From positions 1 to 18,196 of the forward strand of contig CAJPNS010000029.1 in NCBI GenBank assembly GCA_905372135.1: a DNA stretch of 18,196 bases. The letters are read 5' to 3'. Below are positions 7,311 to 14,722 of the stretch, piece by piece; positions within the stretch are counted from its first letter, which is position 1, and each line of letters begins with the position of its first letter. This DNA is from Porphyromonadaceae bacterium. GTDB lineage: Bacteria; Bacteroidota; Bacteroidia; Bacteroidales; Paludibacteraceae. Under the pieces are notes generated by a model that was not told where the DNA came from, made no database searches, and saw nothing but the letters and a program-made list of their open reading frames with translations. Both the position numbers and the translations under genes were made by a program.

Positions 7311-7370
7311 ATGAAAATAAAAAAGATGATATATTTATTCTGGTACAAGGAAAAAAGACAAAAAATATGA
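7311..7370 (+). CDS. 19-codon leader-like ORF before the GNAT stub
   Basis: The frame starts MKIKKMIYLFWYK and stops with TGA at 7368-7370, overlapping the GNAT ATG (7367-7369) as ATGA. It has a strong purine-rich ribosome site AAAGAGGAG (7295-7303), 7 nt before its ATG, which is unusual in this window. It may be a translated leader peptide coupled to the downstream gene, or the remnant of an older gene. The product resembles nothing I know. Confidence 0.3.
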   Translation: MKIKKMIYLFWYKEKRQKI

Positions 7371-7438
7371 TCATCAGAGCAATCACTCCCAATGAATACC
7401 CACTTTTAGACGCGATTTTCTGTACTATCTTAGTGTGA
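7367..7438 (+). pseudogene. 5' stub of a GNAT-family N-acetyltransferase gene
   Basis: The 23-residue frame starts MIIRAITPNEYPLLD, which closely resembles the N-terminus of Bacteroidetes GNAT acetyltransferases (typically MIIR..xPxEYPLLxDFLYEAIF). After LLD the homology continues as DFLY only in another frame (7414-7425), which implies a 2-bp insertion. It then ends abruptly about 5 bp before the stop codon of the converging EnvC-like gene. Everything downstream (acetyl-CoA site, catalytic core) is missing. An intact promoter and a coupled leader ORF precede it. The family assignment rests on a short match, so it is not certain. Confidence 0.55.
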
Positions 7439-8731
7439 GAGCCAATTTTCGGGATTCTCGTAAGATGCATTCTCGTTGAGGATGTAGAAGTTGAGTTCGC
7501 TCTTGTTGTTTTTCTGAGCTATCTTGCCTATCTTTTGGCGAGCCTTTATCTTATCGCCTTTTTTCACGTAGAATAGAGATAGTTGTGCGTAAACGGTAGA
7601 GAATGAGCCATGAGTGATCCAGATGATATATCCTGAGCCGGGTTCGTACATCACCTCGAATACTGTGCCGTCGAATACGGCTCTGGCTTCAGCCCCGTCG
7701 GGCGTGATTATGTATATACCACTATTGTTCTCTATTGCATTAGTGGTCGGATTGGTCTGTCGCCCGAAATGACGGTATATACGTCCGCTCTCGACAGGCA
7801 TAGGCAGATTACCTTTGTTTTTCGAGAAGTTGCCTGTAAGTATCTGATCTTCCTTGTATTGTTTATATTCTGTCTCTGTTATTACGGCATCCTTACTTTT
7901 GTTTGAACTTGCTGTCTTGGTGTTGCTTTTCGTGCTATTACCTTTGGCAACCTGTTCTTTACGCTTTTTTTCTGCGGCAGCCTTGCGAGCTACTTCGGCT
8001 TTTTTACGGTTCTCTTCGGCTACTTTTTTCCGTATGAGATTGTTGAGATTATTCTGCCTTTGTTGTTCTTCGCGTATGGTGGCGTTGTATTCCTGCTCTT
8101 TTTGATTGTAGGTTTTAAGCAGTTGGTTTTGTTGGTCTCGCTTCTGTGTGAGAGTCTTGTTTTGCTGCTCCTTTTCCGAAAGCGACTGCGACTTCTGGGC
8201 TATGTAAGTATTAAGTATCTGCTCTTTGTCTATTACATCTTTCGTCAGTTTTTTTATTTCCAATACTTGTGTCTTTCGGTAGGTATACATCTCAATCAAA
8301 TATCTTGTTCGGCGAATGGCTTGGCTGAAGTTTTTTGCTGAAAAAATGAATAGAGTAGGAGAGAACTGTTTTCTCAGAATGACGTTTCTCGAGATGGCAG
8401 TAGCATACTCTTTTTTAATTACTTCGAGTCGCTGTGTGAGCCCCGTCTTTTCGGTTTCCAGTGAGGCAATATCTCTATTAAGTCCATCTATCTCAGAGTT
8501 TATCGAGAATATTAAGTTGTTTATCTCTTTCATCGATTGAGATAGCAGTTTTATCTCTTTTTCGGTGCCTTTACGCGATCTCTTGGTATCGTCGAGTAAC
8601 TTTTGGGTTGCCTCGAGCCTCTCTTGTGCTTTACGTTTCTGAGCTTCGAGTTCTTTGATCGATTGTGCATTTACCGATATTGTAAATACAAGTAAAGTCG
8701 ATAAGGCTATAAAGGCTGTTTTTACTGACAT
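7430..8731 (-). CDS. EnvC-like murein hydrolase activator, degenerate LytM/M23 domain
   Basis: The 433-residue protein has a signal peptide (cleavage likely after NA at 21-22), a long Glu/Lys/Gln-rich coiled coil (about 24-290) and a C-terminal LytM (peptidase M23) domain (about 315-433). The fold markers are present: RHFGR, the HGSFSTVYAQLS strand and the NPENWL end. The zinc ligands are not: no H-x3-D is visible in the NSGIYIITPDG region, YAHLS has become YAQLS, and HLHFE has become ELNFYI. It is therefore probably an activator of cell-wall amidases acting in the periplasm at division, as EnvC is, and not a peptidase. It follows the DUF4292 lipoprotein gene after 62 bp, an order I recall from other Bacteroidales. 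It converges with the GNAT remnant. Confidence 0.88.
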   Translation of the reverse strand: MSVKTAFIALSTLLVFTISVNAQSIKELEAQKRKAQERLEATQKLLDDTKRSRKGTEKEIKLLSQSMKEINNLIFSINSEIDGLNRDIASLETEKTGLTQRLEVIKKEYATAISRNVILRKQFSPTLFIFSAKNFSQAIRRTRYLIEMYTYRKTQVLEIKKLTKDVIDKEQILNTYIAQKSQSLSEKEQQNKTLTQKRDQQNQLLKTYNQKEQEYNATIREEQQRQNNLNNLIRKKVAEENRKKAEVARKAAAEKKRKEQVAKGNSTKSNTKTASSNKSKDAVITETEYKQYKEDQILTGNFSKNKGNLPMPVESGRIYRHFGRQTNPTTNAIENNSGIYIITPDGAEARAVFDGTVFEVMYEPGSGYIIWITHGSFSTVYAQLSLFYVKKGDKIKARQKIGKIAQKNNKSELNFYILNENASYENPENWLSH

Positions 8732-8793
8732 TATTGTGTCTTTAAAAAAGATAGTGTGTTTATAAACAATGAGATAGTGCTAATATTCTATAT

Positions 8794-9606
8794 TCAAATG
8801 ATTTGCGAACACTGTGCTTTGGTGTATCTGCCGATATTGACAGTGCCTATTTCGAACGGTTTGTTTATTTCTATTTTCTTGATATTGATTTTCAGTCGGA
8901 AATTGTCTGTCGGCAGACTCGTCTTTGCCTCTATTACGGTGGGGAACGTCTTCTTGTCTATTATCTTGAAATCGGCATAATCGACACGAATCAACTGCGA
9001 CATATTTTGTATTACACTCATAGACGTAAGTGTATAGCTTGGCGATATTTCCATAATGTGCTTATACATATTGGAGTCGGGTCTCGACGCAAGTATGAAT
9101 TTATCTGCCATCTGAGTAGAGACGTACGAGTCGTCTATATTGGAGTTGGGGGCGATACTGAAGATATTGTTTGTAAGCAGAGATTCTATCATACCGTACG
9201 ATACTTCAGCCTTCAACATTTTTGATAGATATTGATACGAATTGTCGCAGTATTGGCGGTTTAATTTGTCGAAAACATAGAATCGCTCAGGAGTGAATTT
9301 GAGCCGAAACAGCTCTATACCCAACATTGGGAATATCGATATGCTTATCTCTTTACCCTTTATTATCTGCATTTTAGCCGATACATAGTAGCTTTTTGTG
9401 TCGTTGGTGTACTCTATGGCTGCATCCGATAGGTTCAGAAACTGTATCTCCGTATTTGCTCCACGATACTGACTGACAATATCTTTTACCGTCAGAGTCT
9501 GTGTTTTGGGTGTCGTCGTATGGTTAATCTTTGCTGCAGAATATTTTGGTCTACAGCCGACAAAAAATATTGCAGGCAAAAGTATTAATATAGATGCTCT
9601 TTTCAT
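8794..9606 (-). CDS. DUF4292 family lipoprotein
   Basis: The 270-residue envelope lipoprotein is assigned to DUF4292. The N-terminus MKRASILILLPAIFFVGC is a lipoprotein signal with a good lipobox (FVGC). The body is beta-rich with segments such as ISIFPMLGIELFRLKF and YSYQYL-like repeats, a LolA/LolB-like pattern. I chose the ATG at 9606 and not the longer frame to 9636: that upstream start is a TTG and lies within the TAACTTTG -7 element. The function is unproven; the fold suggests handling of lipids or lipoproteins at the outer membrane. It is followed by the EnvC-like gene and preceded closely by folC. Confidence 0.85.
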   Translation of the reverse strand: MKRASILILLPAIFFVGCRPKYSAAKINHTTTPKTQTLTVKDIVSQYRGANTEIQFLNLSDAAIEYTNDTKSYYVSAKMQIIKGKEISISIFPMLGIELFRLKFTPERFYVFDKLNRQYCDNSYQYLSKMLKAEVSYGMIESLLTNNIFSIAPNSNIDDSYVSTQMADKFILASRPDSNMYKHIMEISPSYTLTSMSVIQNMSQLIRVDYADFKIIDKKTFPTVIEAKTSLPTDNFRLKINIKKIEINKPFEIGTVNIGRYTKAQCSQII

Positions 9607-9633
9607 AAAAATGATGTGTGTTGTTTGTTTTTG

Positions 9634-9641
9634 CAAAGTTA
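9634..9641 (-). promoter_or_regulatory. -7 element before the DUF4292 gene
   Basis: The minus strand reads TAACTTTG, exact for TAnnTTTG, 28 bp before the chosen ATG. No TTTG is found at -33, where the 3' end of folC lies. It may give the last two genes extra expression independent of folC. Confidence 0.45.
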
Positions 9642-9660
9642 GTAATTAGTTTTCGTTATT

Positions 9661-10884
9661 TCATAATGCTTCGGCTACAATAAACGTACTACCACCGATA
9701 TAAATGAGGTCGTCGGCAGCTGCGTTTCTACGGGCGGCAGCTATTGCCTTGCGTACGGTCTTGTATGTGTTTCCGCTAAGTCGATGATTATGAGCCTCCC
9801 GAGCAAGAATGGTTTCGTCTAAAGCACGTGGTATGGAGGCTTTTGTGAAATAGTATGTAGCGTCGTTGGGTAGAAGCTTATAGATATTATCGCGTCTCTT
9901 ATCGGCAACCATACCGAAGACTATATGTAGACGGTGGTAGTGTTGTTTTTTTAGCTGTTCGACGATGAGAGCTATTCCGGCTTCGTTGTGTCCCGTATCA
10001 CAGATAGTGGTCGGTCGGTCTCCAATTATTTGCCATCGCCCCATAAGTGCCGTAAGTGTGGCGACGTGTGCAAAACCCTCTGTAATAGACTGCTGCTTGA
10101 TATTTAAACCCGCTTTTTGTAGTAGGTCGATAGCAGCCAGTGCGGTGCGTCGATTGTGGTCTTGGTATATTCCTTGCAATTGGCAGTCGGGCAGAGGTTT
10201 ATCTTTACAGTATTGGTCGGCAAATACTATTGGTGCCCCTACGCTTTGGGCTTTTTCGATGAAGATATCGGCTACCTCGCTTTGAGTTTGCCCTATCACA
10301 ATAGGAGTATCGGGTTTGATGATACCTGCTTTTTCGGTAGCTATCTCCTGCACTGAGTCGCCAAGTAGGTCTGTATGGTCGAGACTTATATTGGTGATAA
10401 CCGATATAATGGGTGAGATAATATTGGTGCAGTCGAGCCTACCGCCGAGCCCAACTTCTACGACGGCAATATCTACGCTCTCTTCGGCAAAATAGTTGAA
10501 TGCCATCGAAGTAGTAATCTCGAAAAACGATGGTTTTATCTCTTCTATGAGTTTTTTGTGCTTTTGTACGAATAGCGATACTCGCCGTTTGGGTATATGC
10601 TTCCCATTGATACGGATACGCTCGCGGAAGTCTTTCAAATGTGGCGATGTATAAAGCCCCACCCGATAACCTGCCGATTGCAGTACAGCCGCCAAAAGAT
10701 GCGAAGTAGACCCTTTACCGTTGGTGCCGCCGACGTGTATGGTTTTGAATTTTCGATGCGGAAACCCGAAGTATTTATCCAGCAATAGGGTGTTTTCCAA
10801 ACCCGTTTTATATCCTTGCTTGCCTACCGTCTGAAACATAGGTGCAGTAGAGTACAAGAAATCAATAGCTTCGGAATATGTCAT
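9661..10884 (-). CDS. folC: Folylpolyglutamate synthase / dihydrofolate synthase
   Basis: The 407-residue cytosolic Mur-ligase-family enzyme adds glutamate to dihydropteroate and to folates, using ATP. Visible are the P-loop GGTNGKGSTS (about 52-61), YTSPHLKDFRERIRING, the VVEVGLGGRLDCTN motif, NISLDHTDLLG with the metal-binding His, and the C-terminal DTGHNEAG motif. Length is normal for bacterial FolC. It follows rpe after 66 bp. That gap is AT-rich and holds a weak ATTTG-N5-CAAAT inverted repeat but no good promoter, so it may be read from the upstream run. Confidence 0.97.
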   Translation of the reverse strand: MTYSEAIDFLYSTAPMFQTVGKQGYKTGLENTLLLDKYFGFPHRKFKTIHVGGTNGKGSTSHLLAAVLQSAGYRVGLYTSPHLKDFRERIRINGKHIPKRRVSLFVQKHKKLIEEIKPSFFEITTSMAFNYFAEESVDIAVVEVGLGGRLDCTNIISPIISVITNISLDHTDLLGDSVQEIATEKAGIIKPDTPIVIGQTQSEVADIFIEKAQSVGAPIVFADQYCKDKPLPDCQLQGIYQDHNRRTALAAIDLLQKAGLNIKQQSITEGFAHVATLTALMGRWQIIGDRPTTICDTGHNEAGIALIVEQLKKQHYHRLHIVFGMVADKRRDNIYKLLPNDATYYFTKASIPRALDETILAREAHNHRLSGNTYKTVRKAIAAARRNAAADDLIYIGGSTFIVAEAL

Positions 10885-10950
10885 TTAATATAGATTAAGC
10901 GTATGGTAAATCTAAAAAAACATTATTTATTTGTCAACCAAATATTTTAT

Positions 10951-11607
10951 TTATAGGTTTTTGAATGCCTCTATTGCCGCCGATATATCGGGAGCTCTGA
11001 AAACGGCGTTACCTGCTACGAGTACATCTGCTCCGGCACGGTATATATTTGCCGCATTGTCGAGATTTACTCCTCCATCGACCTCTATAAGTGCCTTAGA
11101 ACCTTTGCGTTCTATCATAGAACGTAGGCGGGCTACCTTAGAGTATGTATTTTCGATGAATTTCTGCCCGCCAAAGCCTGGATTTACAGACATTATCAAT
11201 ACCAAATCCACTTCGTTTACTATATCTTCGAGCAATTCTACCGGAGTATGCGGATTGAGAGTGACTCCTGCTTTCATACCTGCTTGTCGTATAGCTGTTG
11301 TAGTACGATGAAGATGGGTACATGCCTCATAATGAACGTTCATCATCATAGCTCCGATATTCTTACATTCGTCTATGAATTTGTTCGGCTCTACTATCAT
11401 AAGATGCACATCAAGAGGCTTTTGGCTTAGTTTTTTCACACATTCGAGTACCGGAAAACCAAACGAAATATTCGGTACGAATACTCCATCCATTATATCG
11501 ATATGCAACCAATCGGCTCTGCTACTGTTTATTATATCTATATCACGAGCAAGATTGCCGAAGTCTGCACTCAATAGCGAGGGTGCAAGCATTTTGTTAC
11601 CTGTCAT
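10951..11607 (-). CDS. rpe: Ribulose-phosphate 3-epimerase
   Basis: The 218-residue TIM-barrel enzyme interconverts ribulose 5-phosphate and xylulose 5-phosphate in the pentose phosphate pathway. Diagnostic are LAPSLLSADFGNL, the metal ligands His35 and Asp37 in LHIDIMDG, His68 in DVHLMI, the phosphate loop MSVNPGFGGQKF, and Asp177 in IEVDGG, with VAGNAVF near the end. Length is normal. The ATG at 11607 lies inside the DUF4199 gene (11-bp overlap); a second in-frame ATG six codons in would also preserve the whole domain. Co-expression with envelope genes looks like position, not function. Confidence 0.97.
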   Translation of the reverse strand: MTGNKMLAPSLLSADFGNLARDIDIINSSRADWLHIDIMDGVFVPNISFGFPVLECVKKLSQKPLDVHLMIVEPNKFIDECKNIGAMMMNVHYEACTHLHRTTTAIRQAGMKAGVTLNPHTPVELLEDIVNEVDLVLIMSVNPGFGGQKFIENTYSKVARLRSMIERKGSKALIEVDGGVNLDNAANIYRAGADVLVAGNAVFRAPDISAAIEAFKNL

Positions 11608-12121
11608 TACTGTCGTATTTTTTATTTCTTACTATAAATGAGCCGATTATCGTAATGATGAAACCAATTATTAAGTTGCTCAGAAAACTGCTTGCAGTAA
11701 ACATTTTTGGTGTGTATGCCGTATCTATTATCTGCTCCATTTCCGACTCGGATATTACAGACGAACTTAGCGTTTGTGTAAGGCGTTCCATCAATTGGCT
11801 CGATATTTCTTTCAAATTAATTAAAAAATCGGTATTAATCCACTGTACATAGATGAATATGAATACACTGCATATAAGCGATGCTCCGACAAACATCAGT
11901 AAGAAATAGCGAAAAGCCTGCCAATAGGTGAATAAATCGTCGTTCACTCTGCGACGACAATCGATAGCAAAATATACCGCTACTATTGGGATAATTATTT
12001 TCAGTAGTACTACAAGAATGAGCATCAGCATATTACTCGATGTTCCAAATACAAAGTGCATTATAAACAATGCTCCTAAAACGGGAGCAAAGTATAGAGC
12101 GTGCCGATAGATATTATTCAT
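11597..12121 (-). CDS. DUF4199 family membrane protein
   Basis: The 174-residue inner-membrane protein has four predicted membrane segments: about residues 8-28, 32-55, 70-94 and 146-165. Between the third and fourth lies a polar stretch of about 45 residues (NLKEISSQLMERL...SESEMEQI). The layout and the FTYWQAFRY motif after the second helix fit DUF4199, a family widespread in Bacteroidetes with no known function. It begins 30 bp after the SurA-like gene and overlaps rpe by 11 bp. The position suggests an envelope role, which is inference only. Confidence 0.75.
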   Translation of the reverse strand: MNNIYRHALYFAPVLGALFIMHFVFGTSSNMLMLILVVLLKIIIPIVAVYFAIDCRRRVNDDLFTYWQAFRYFLLMFVGASLICSVFIFIYVQWINTDFLINLKEISSQLMERLTQTLSSSVISESEMEQIIDTAYTPKMFTASSFLSNLIIGFIITIIGSFIVRNKKYDSNDR

Positions 12122-12151
12122 ATTTCATTATTTATTTTATTGATATACAAT

Positions 12152-13495
12152 TTATTTTATCCAACCATCGTATGTGAATTTACATTGACGGAATTCGGGC
12201 GATATATATATATAAGTATCTTTTATTTTGTTTTTTATCCACTTAGAAAGTATCTCTTGGCTTTTTACATTTTCGCAGTATCGTTTTATTACCTGATAGT
12301 CGTCGGTGAGATTGGCTTTGTGTGAGTCGAGTTTGTCTTTAACTTTCACTATTACATACACTTCTCTTCCAAGCTGCGGGTCTATCATTGTGATTGGTGT
12401 TGAGATATCGCCTTTTTGCATATTGTACACCTGTTTGGCTATGTCGGCAGGTAGATTCTGGTATTCGAAGCGAGTAGAGCCGTTATTGGCGTTCGACATC
12501 AGACCTCCGTTGAATTTGGTGTTTTTGTCCGACGAAAAGTTTGTTGCTGCCTCTTCGAAAGTAAGTCGATTGTTTTTTATCTCATTTGCAATACTATCGA
12601 GGCGTGCAAGAGTAGCTGTCTTTACACTATTCGATACTTTCGGACGCATCAGTATATGCCTGCAATTGATACGGTCGCCTTTGCGTTCGACAAGCTGTAT
12701 AATGTGGTATCCATAAACGGTTTCCACTACACGCGATACTTTGCCTACCTCTTGAAGGTCGAAAGCTATATTCGAAAATTCGGGTTCCATCATTCCTCTA
12801 CCGAAAAAGCCCAAATCGCCACCTTGTTTTGCAGTTGCCTCATCTTCGGAATACAAGCGTGCAAGCATAGTGAAGTCTGCATTACCTTTGTTTACACGTT
12901 CGGCAAGCTCACGCAGACGCTCTTTCACCGCTTCTTTATCTTCTTCGTTGATTTGAGGCTCGAGCCTCACTACCTGAACCTCTACCGTAGCGGGCATAGT
13001 CGGTATGCTGTCTTGTTTGAGTCCGTTGTAAAATTTGCGAACTTCGGACGGCGATATTTTGCTGTTGCCTACAATCTTTTGTTGTACTTCTTGTATTATC
13101 ATTTGGCGTTTGATAGCTTCGAACATCTCTTCGCGTATTTCGTTGAGCGATTTTTTGAAATATTCTTCGAGTTTCTCTTGCGAACCTATCTCGGCAATAT
13201 ATTGATTTATCTGCATATTGACGCGCGTAGATACTTGTCCCTCATTTGCATATATACTATCGAGCGTAGCCTGATGCAGAAACAACTGTTGGATTGCTAT
13301 CTGTTCGGCTATGATGCAGTTTGCATTGCCTGTATCGAATTTAGTACCGTTGTACTGAGCTATTTGACGTTGTTCTTCTATTTCGGATTTGAGTATCGAA
13401 TTTTCGCCTACAATCCAGACTATACCGTCTATCGGTTGTTTGGCACTTATTACTACCGAACTCAGAAATATTACAAATGCGATTAATCTTTTCAT
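12152..13495 (-). CDS. SurA-like periplasmic peptidyl-prolyl isomerase, two parvulin domains
   Basis: The 447-residue exported chaperone has a signal peptide (MKRLIAFVIFLSSVVISA), a helical SurA_N-type domain (about 20-165) and two parvulin domains (about 172-271 and 277-385). The first shows SEDEATAKQGGDLGFFGRG and VVETVYGYHIIQL, the second RHILM, FSSDKNTKFNGG and VYVIVKVKD. A short C-terminal helix completes the SurA fold. It probably escorts unfolded outer-membrane proteins to the BAM complex; parvulin 1 looks the more complete. It follows the second SurA-like gene after 31 bp and shares its promoter. SurA is the functional analogue, but I leave the symbol empty because Bacteroidetes encode several such proteins. 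Confidence 0.92.
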   Translation of the reverse strand: MKRLIAFVIFLSSVVISAKQPIDGIVWIVGENSILKSEIEEQRQIAQYNGTKFDTGNANCIIAEQIAIQQLFLHQATLDSIYANEGQVSTRVNMQINQYIAEIGSQEKLEEYFKKSLNEIREEMFEAIKRQMIIQEVQQKIVGNSKISPSEVRKFYNGLKQDSIPTMPATVEVQVVRLEPQINEEDKEAVKERLRELAERVNKGNADFTMLARLYSEDEATAKQGGDLGFFGRGMMEPEFSNIAFDLQEVGKVSRVVETVYGYHIIQLVERKGDRINCRHILMRPKVSNSVKTATLARLDSIANEIKNNRLTFEEAATNFSSDKNTKFNGGLMSNANNGSTRFEYQNLPADIAKQVYNMQKGDISTPITMIDPQLGREVYVIVKVKDKLDSHKANLTDDYQVIKRYCENVKSQEILSKWIKNKIKDTYIYISPEFRQCKFTYDGWIK

Positions 13496-13526
13496 TATAT
13501 GTGTGTTATGTGTTATTTGAGGATGT

Positions 13527-14381
13527 CTATTTCTTTCTATTAAAATTGATTACAACGTTGCCTTTTTTCTGTTGTTTTTCTAACATGTTGTTTAGATAGT
13601 TGTCTATAAATGTTTTATCGTTGTTCTCTTGTAGCAAAAAGGCGATTTCGGTTTTTGCCAGTTCGAGTGGCATCTCTGCGTCTTTGGGAAGAATATCTAC
13701 TATTTTTATCAGATAAACGAACGCTTCATCTTTGTACTCATATATGGTATTAGGTTTCAGGTCGTTATAGTTGTCGGTTATCTGTTTGGGTACGAGGTAA
13801 CTCATCGTAGTTAGGCTTGTCCATTTTTCGAGGAAAAAAGAGTAGTCAAACGGCTGTTTGAGGCTTAGACGTTCGATTTCGTCTATCGACTTTTGGTCGG
13901 TTTTTTTTAAGTTGTCGTGTAACCGTTTGATATTGGGCGAATTGCTCGATATGCGAATAACGGCTCCTTTTATCATAGGCTCTGCGAGCAAGAAACGTCC
14001 TTTGTTTTCGGAATAAAATTTGATAATGTCCTCGTCTGCAGGGCTATGGCTATTGTCTTTGATTAGTACCTGCTTGTATTTATTGAGTATAAGTGTTTGT
14101 CGGTATTCTTCTACTTGCCTGTTGATTTGCTCGTCGTTTTTATAGTAATCGGCTGCCTCTCTGTACAATATCTGATTTATAGCCCAGTCTTTCAGGTAGT
14201 TTCTTATATATTCGATACTATCGGAGGAGTTTCTAGATAGCTCGATAATATTTTTTATATCTGATACTTTTAGAGTCTTATCGAAAGCTTTGGCTACAAT
14301 ATTGTCGGCTACAGTCGTTTGTTTGCCTTTACAGCACAAGGAAAACACTACAATAGAGGCTATAAATAAATATTTTCGCAT
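13527..14381 (-). CDS. SurA/PpiC-like periplasmic protein without a clear isomerase core
   Basis: The 284-residue protein starts with a signal sequence (MRKYLFIASIVVFSLCCKG). The two cysteines suggest a lipoprotein, although the residues before them are not a canonical lipobox. The body resembles the SurA_N helical domain (QILYREAADYYKNDEQINRQV) followed by a parvulin-like region that lacks the usual GGDLG motif, so isomerase activity is doubtful. It is the first gene of the run and probably partners the two-parvulin SurA-like protein in outer-membrane protein folding. A consensus promoter lies 45 bp upstream. The order of paired SurA-like genes is one I recall from other Bacteroidales. Confidence 0.8.
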   Translation of the reverse strand: MRKYLFIASIVVFSLCCKGKQTTVADNIVAKAFDKTLKVSDIKNIIELSRNSSDSIEYIRNYLKDWAINQILYREAADYYKNDEQINRQVEEYRQTLILNKYKQVLIKDNSHSPADEDIIKFYSENKGRFLLAEPMIKGAVIRISSNSPNIKRLHDNLKKTDQKSIDEIERLSLKQPFDYSFFLEKWTSLTTMSYLVPKQITDNYNDLKPNTIYEYKDEAFVYLIKIVDILPKDAEMPLELAKTEIAFLLQENNDKTFIDNYLNNMLEKQQKKGNVVINFNRKK

Positions 14382-14425
14382 TTATGAGTGAAAAACGTAA
14401 TATTGATATTTCTACTACAAGAATG

Positions 14426-14456
14426 CAAAGTTAGCTTTTTTACATAGAAAAACAAA
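14426..14456 (-). promoter_or_regulatory. Promoter of the SurA-like / DUF4199 / rpe run
   Basis: On the minus strand TTTG (14456-14453) and TAACTTTG (14433-14426) are 19 bp apart, an exact consensus match. The -33 TTTG is itself the end of a second TACCTTTG (14460-14453), so two start points are possible. Confidence 0.75.
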
Positions 14457-14497
14457 GGTACGTCGATTAAAAATATCTTTAAGGCGCGGTAATATAC

Positions 14498-14532
14498 AAG
14501 AAAAGAGCTATATGTCAATCATATAACTCTTT
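14498..14532 (-). terminator. Terminator after initiator tRNA
   Basis: AAAGAG (14532-14527 on the minus strand) and a following 6-bp TATATG arm pair with CATATA and CTCTTT around an ATTGA loop, one mismatch between the two stems; TTTTCTT follows. It lies 11 bp after the tRNA. Confidence 0.65.
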
Positions 14533-14542
14533 GCCTCTTTTG

Positions 14543-14614
14543 TAGCGGAGGCAGGATTCGAACCTACGACCTTCAGGTTATGAGCCTGACAAGCTACCAC
14601 TGCTCTACTCCGCG
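14543..14614 (-). tRNA. tRNA-Met (initiator), anticodon CAU
   Basis: The 72-nt gene folds as a cloverleaf: acceptor CGCGGAG / CTCCGCT, D-arm GAGC-loop-GCTT, anticodon stem TCAGG / CCTGA with loop CTCATAA, and T-arm GTAGG-TTCGAAT-CCTGC. It looks like the initiator: the first acceptor pair is a mismatch (C1-U72), and the D-stem has A11-U24. Two, not three, G-C pairs close the anticodon loop (position 29-41 is A-U). CCA is not encoded; after the discriminator A the sequence is CAAAA. It is transcribed alone. Confidence 0.93.
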
Positions 14615-14625
14615 ATATTGAAATG

Positions 14626-14657
14626 CAAAGGTACTACATTTTATTGAATACACCAAA
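14626..14657 (-). promoter_or_regulatory. Promoter of the initiator tRNA
   Basis: TTTG (14657-14654) and TACCTTTG (14633-14626) on the minus strand are 20 bp apart, an exact consensus match, and place the start a few bases before the mature tRNA. A TACAC-N6-GTGTA inverted repeat (14649-14664) covers the -33 element. Confidence 0.75.
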
Positions 14658-14722
14658 TAGTGTAGACAAAAAAATCTTACCTCACTCATATATAGATAGA
14701 TATAAACTAGTTGCGGTTTATT

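Noticed and set aside
7190..7438. 82-codon ORF as a real protein
   Set aside because: Its start lies upstream of the predicted transcription start and the first 59 codons cross the promoter; only the part from 7367 resembles a known family.
10905..10940. rpe terminator or folC promoter in the AT-rich gap
   Set aside because: The ATTTG-N5-CAAAT stem is short and distant from the T-run, and no TAnnTTTG is found, so neither is supported.
12656..13486. 276-codon plus-strand ORF opposite the SurA-like gene
   Set aside because: It mirrors the codons of a clear SurA-family gene and is Tyr/Phe/Leu-rich, typical of an antisense shadow.
14649..14664. TACAC-N6-GTGTA inverted repeat as a copA terminator
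   Set aside because: The 5-bp stem is weak, and the T-run lies before rather than after it on the minus strand; it also overlaps the tRNA promoter.
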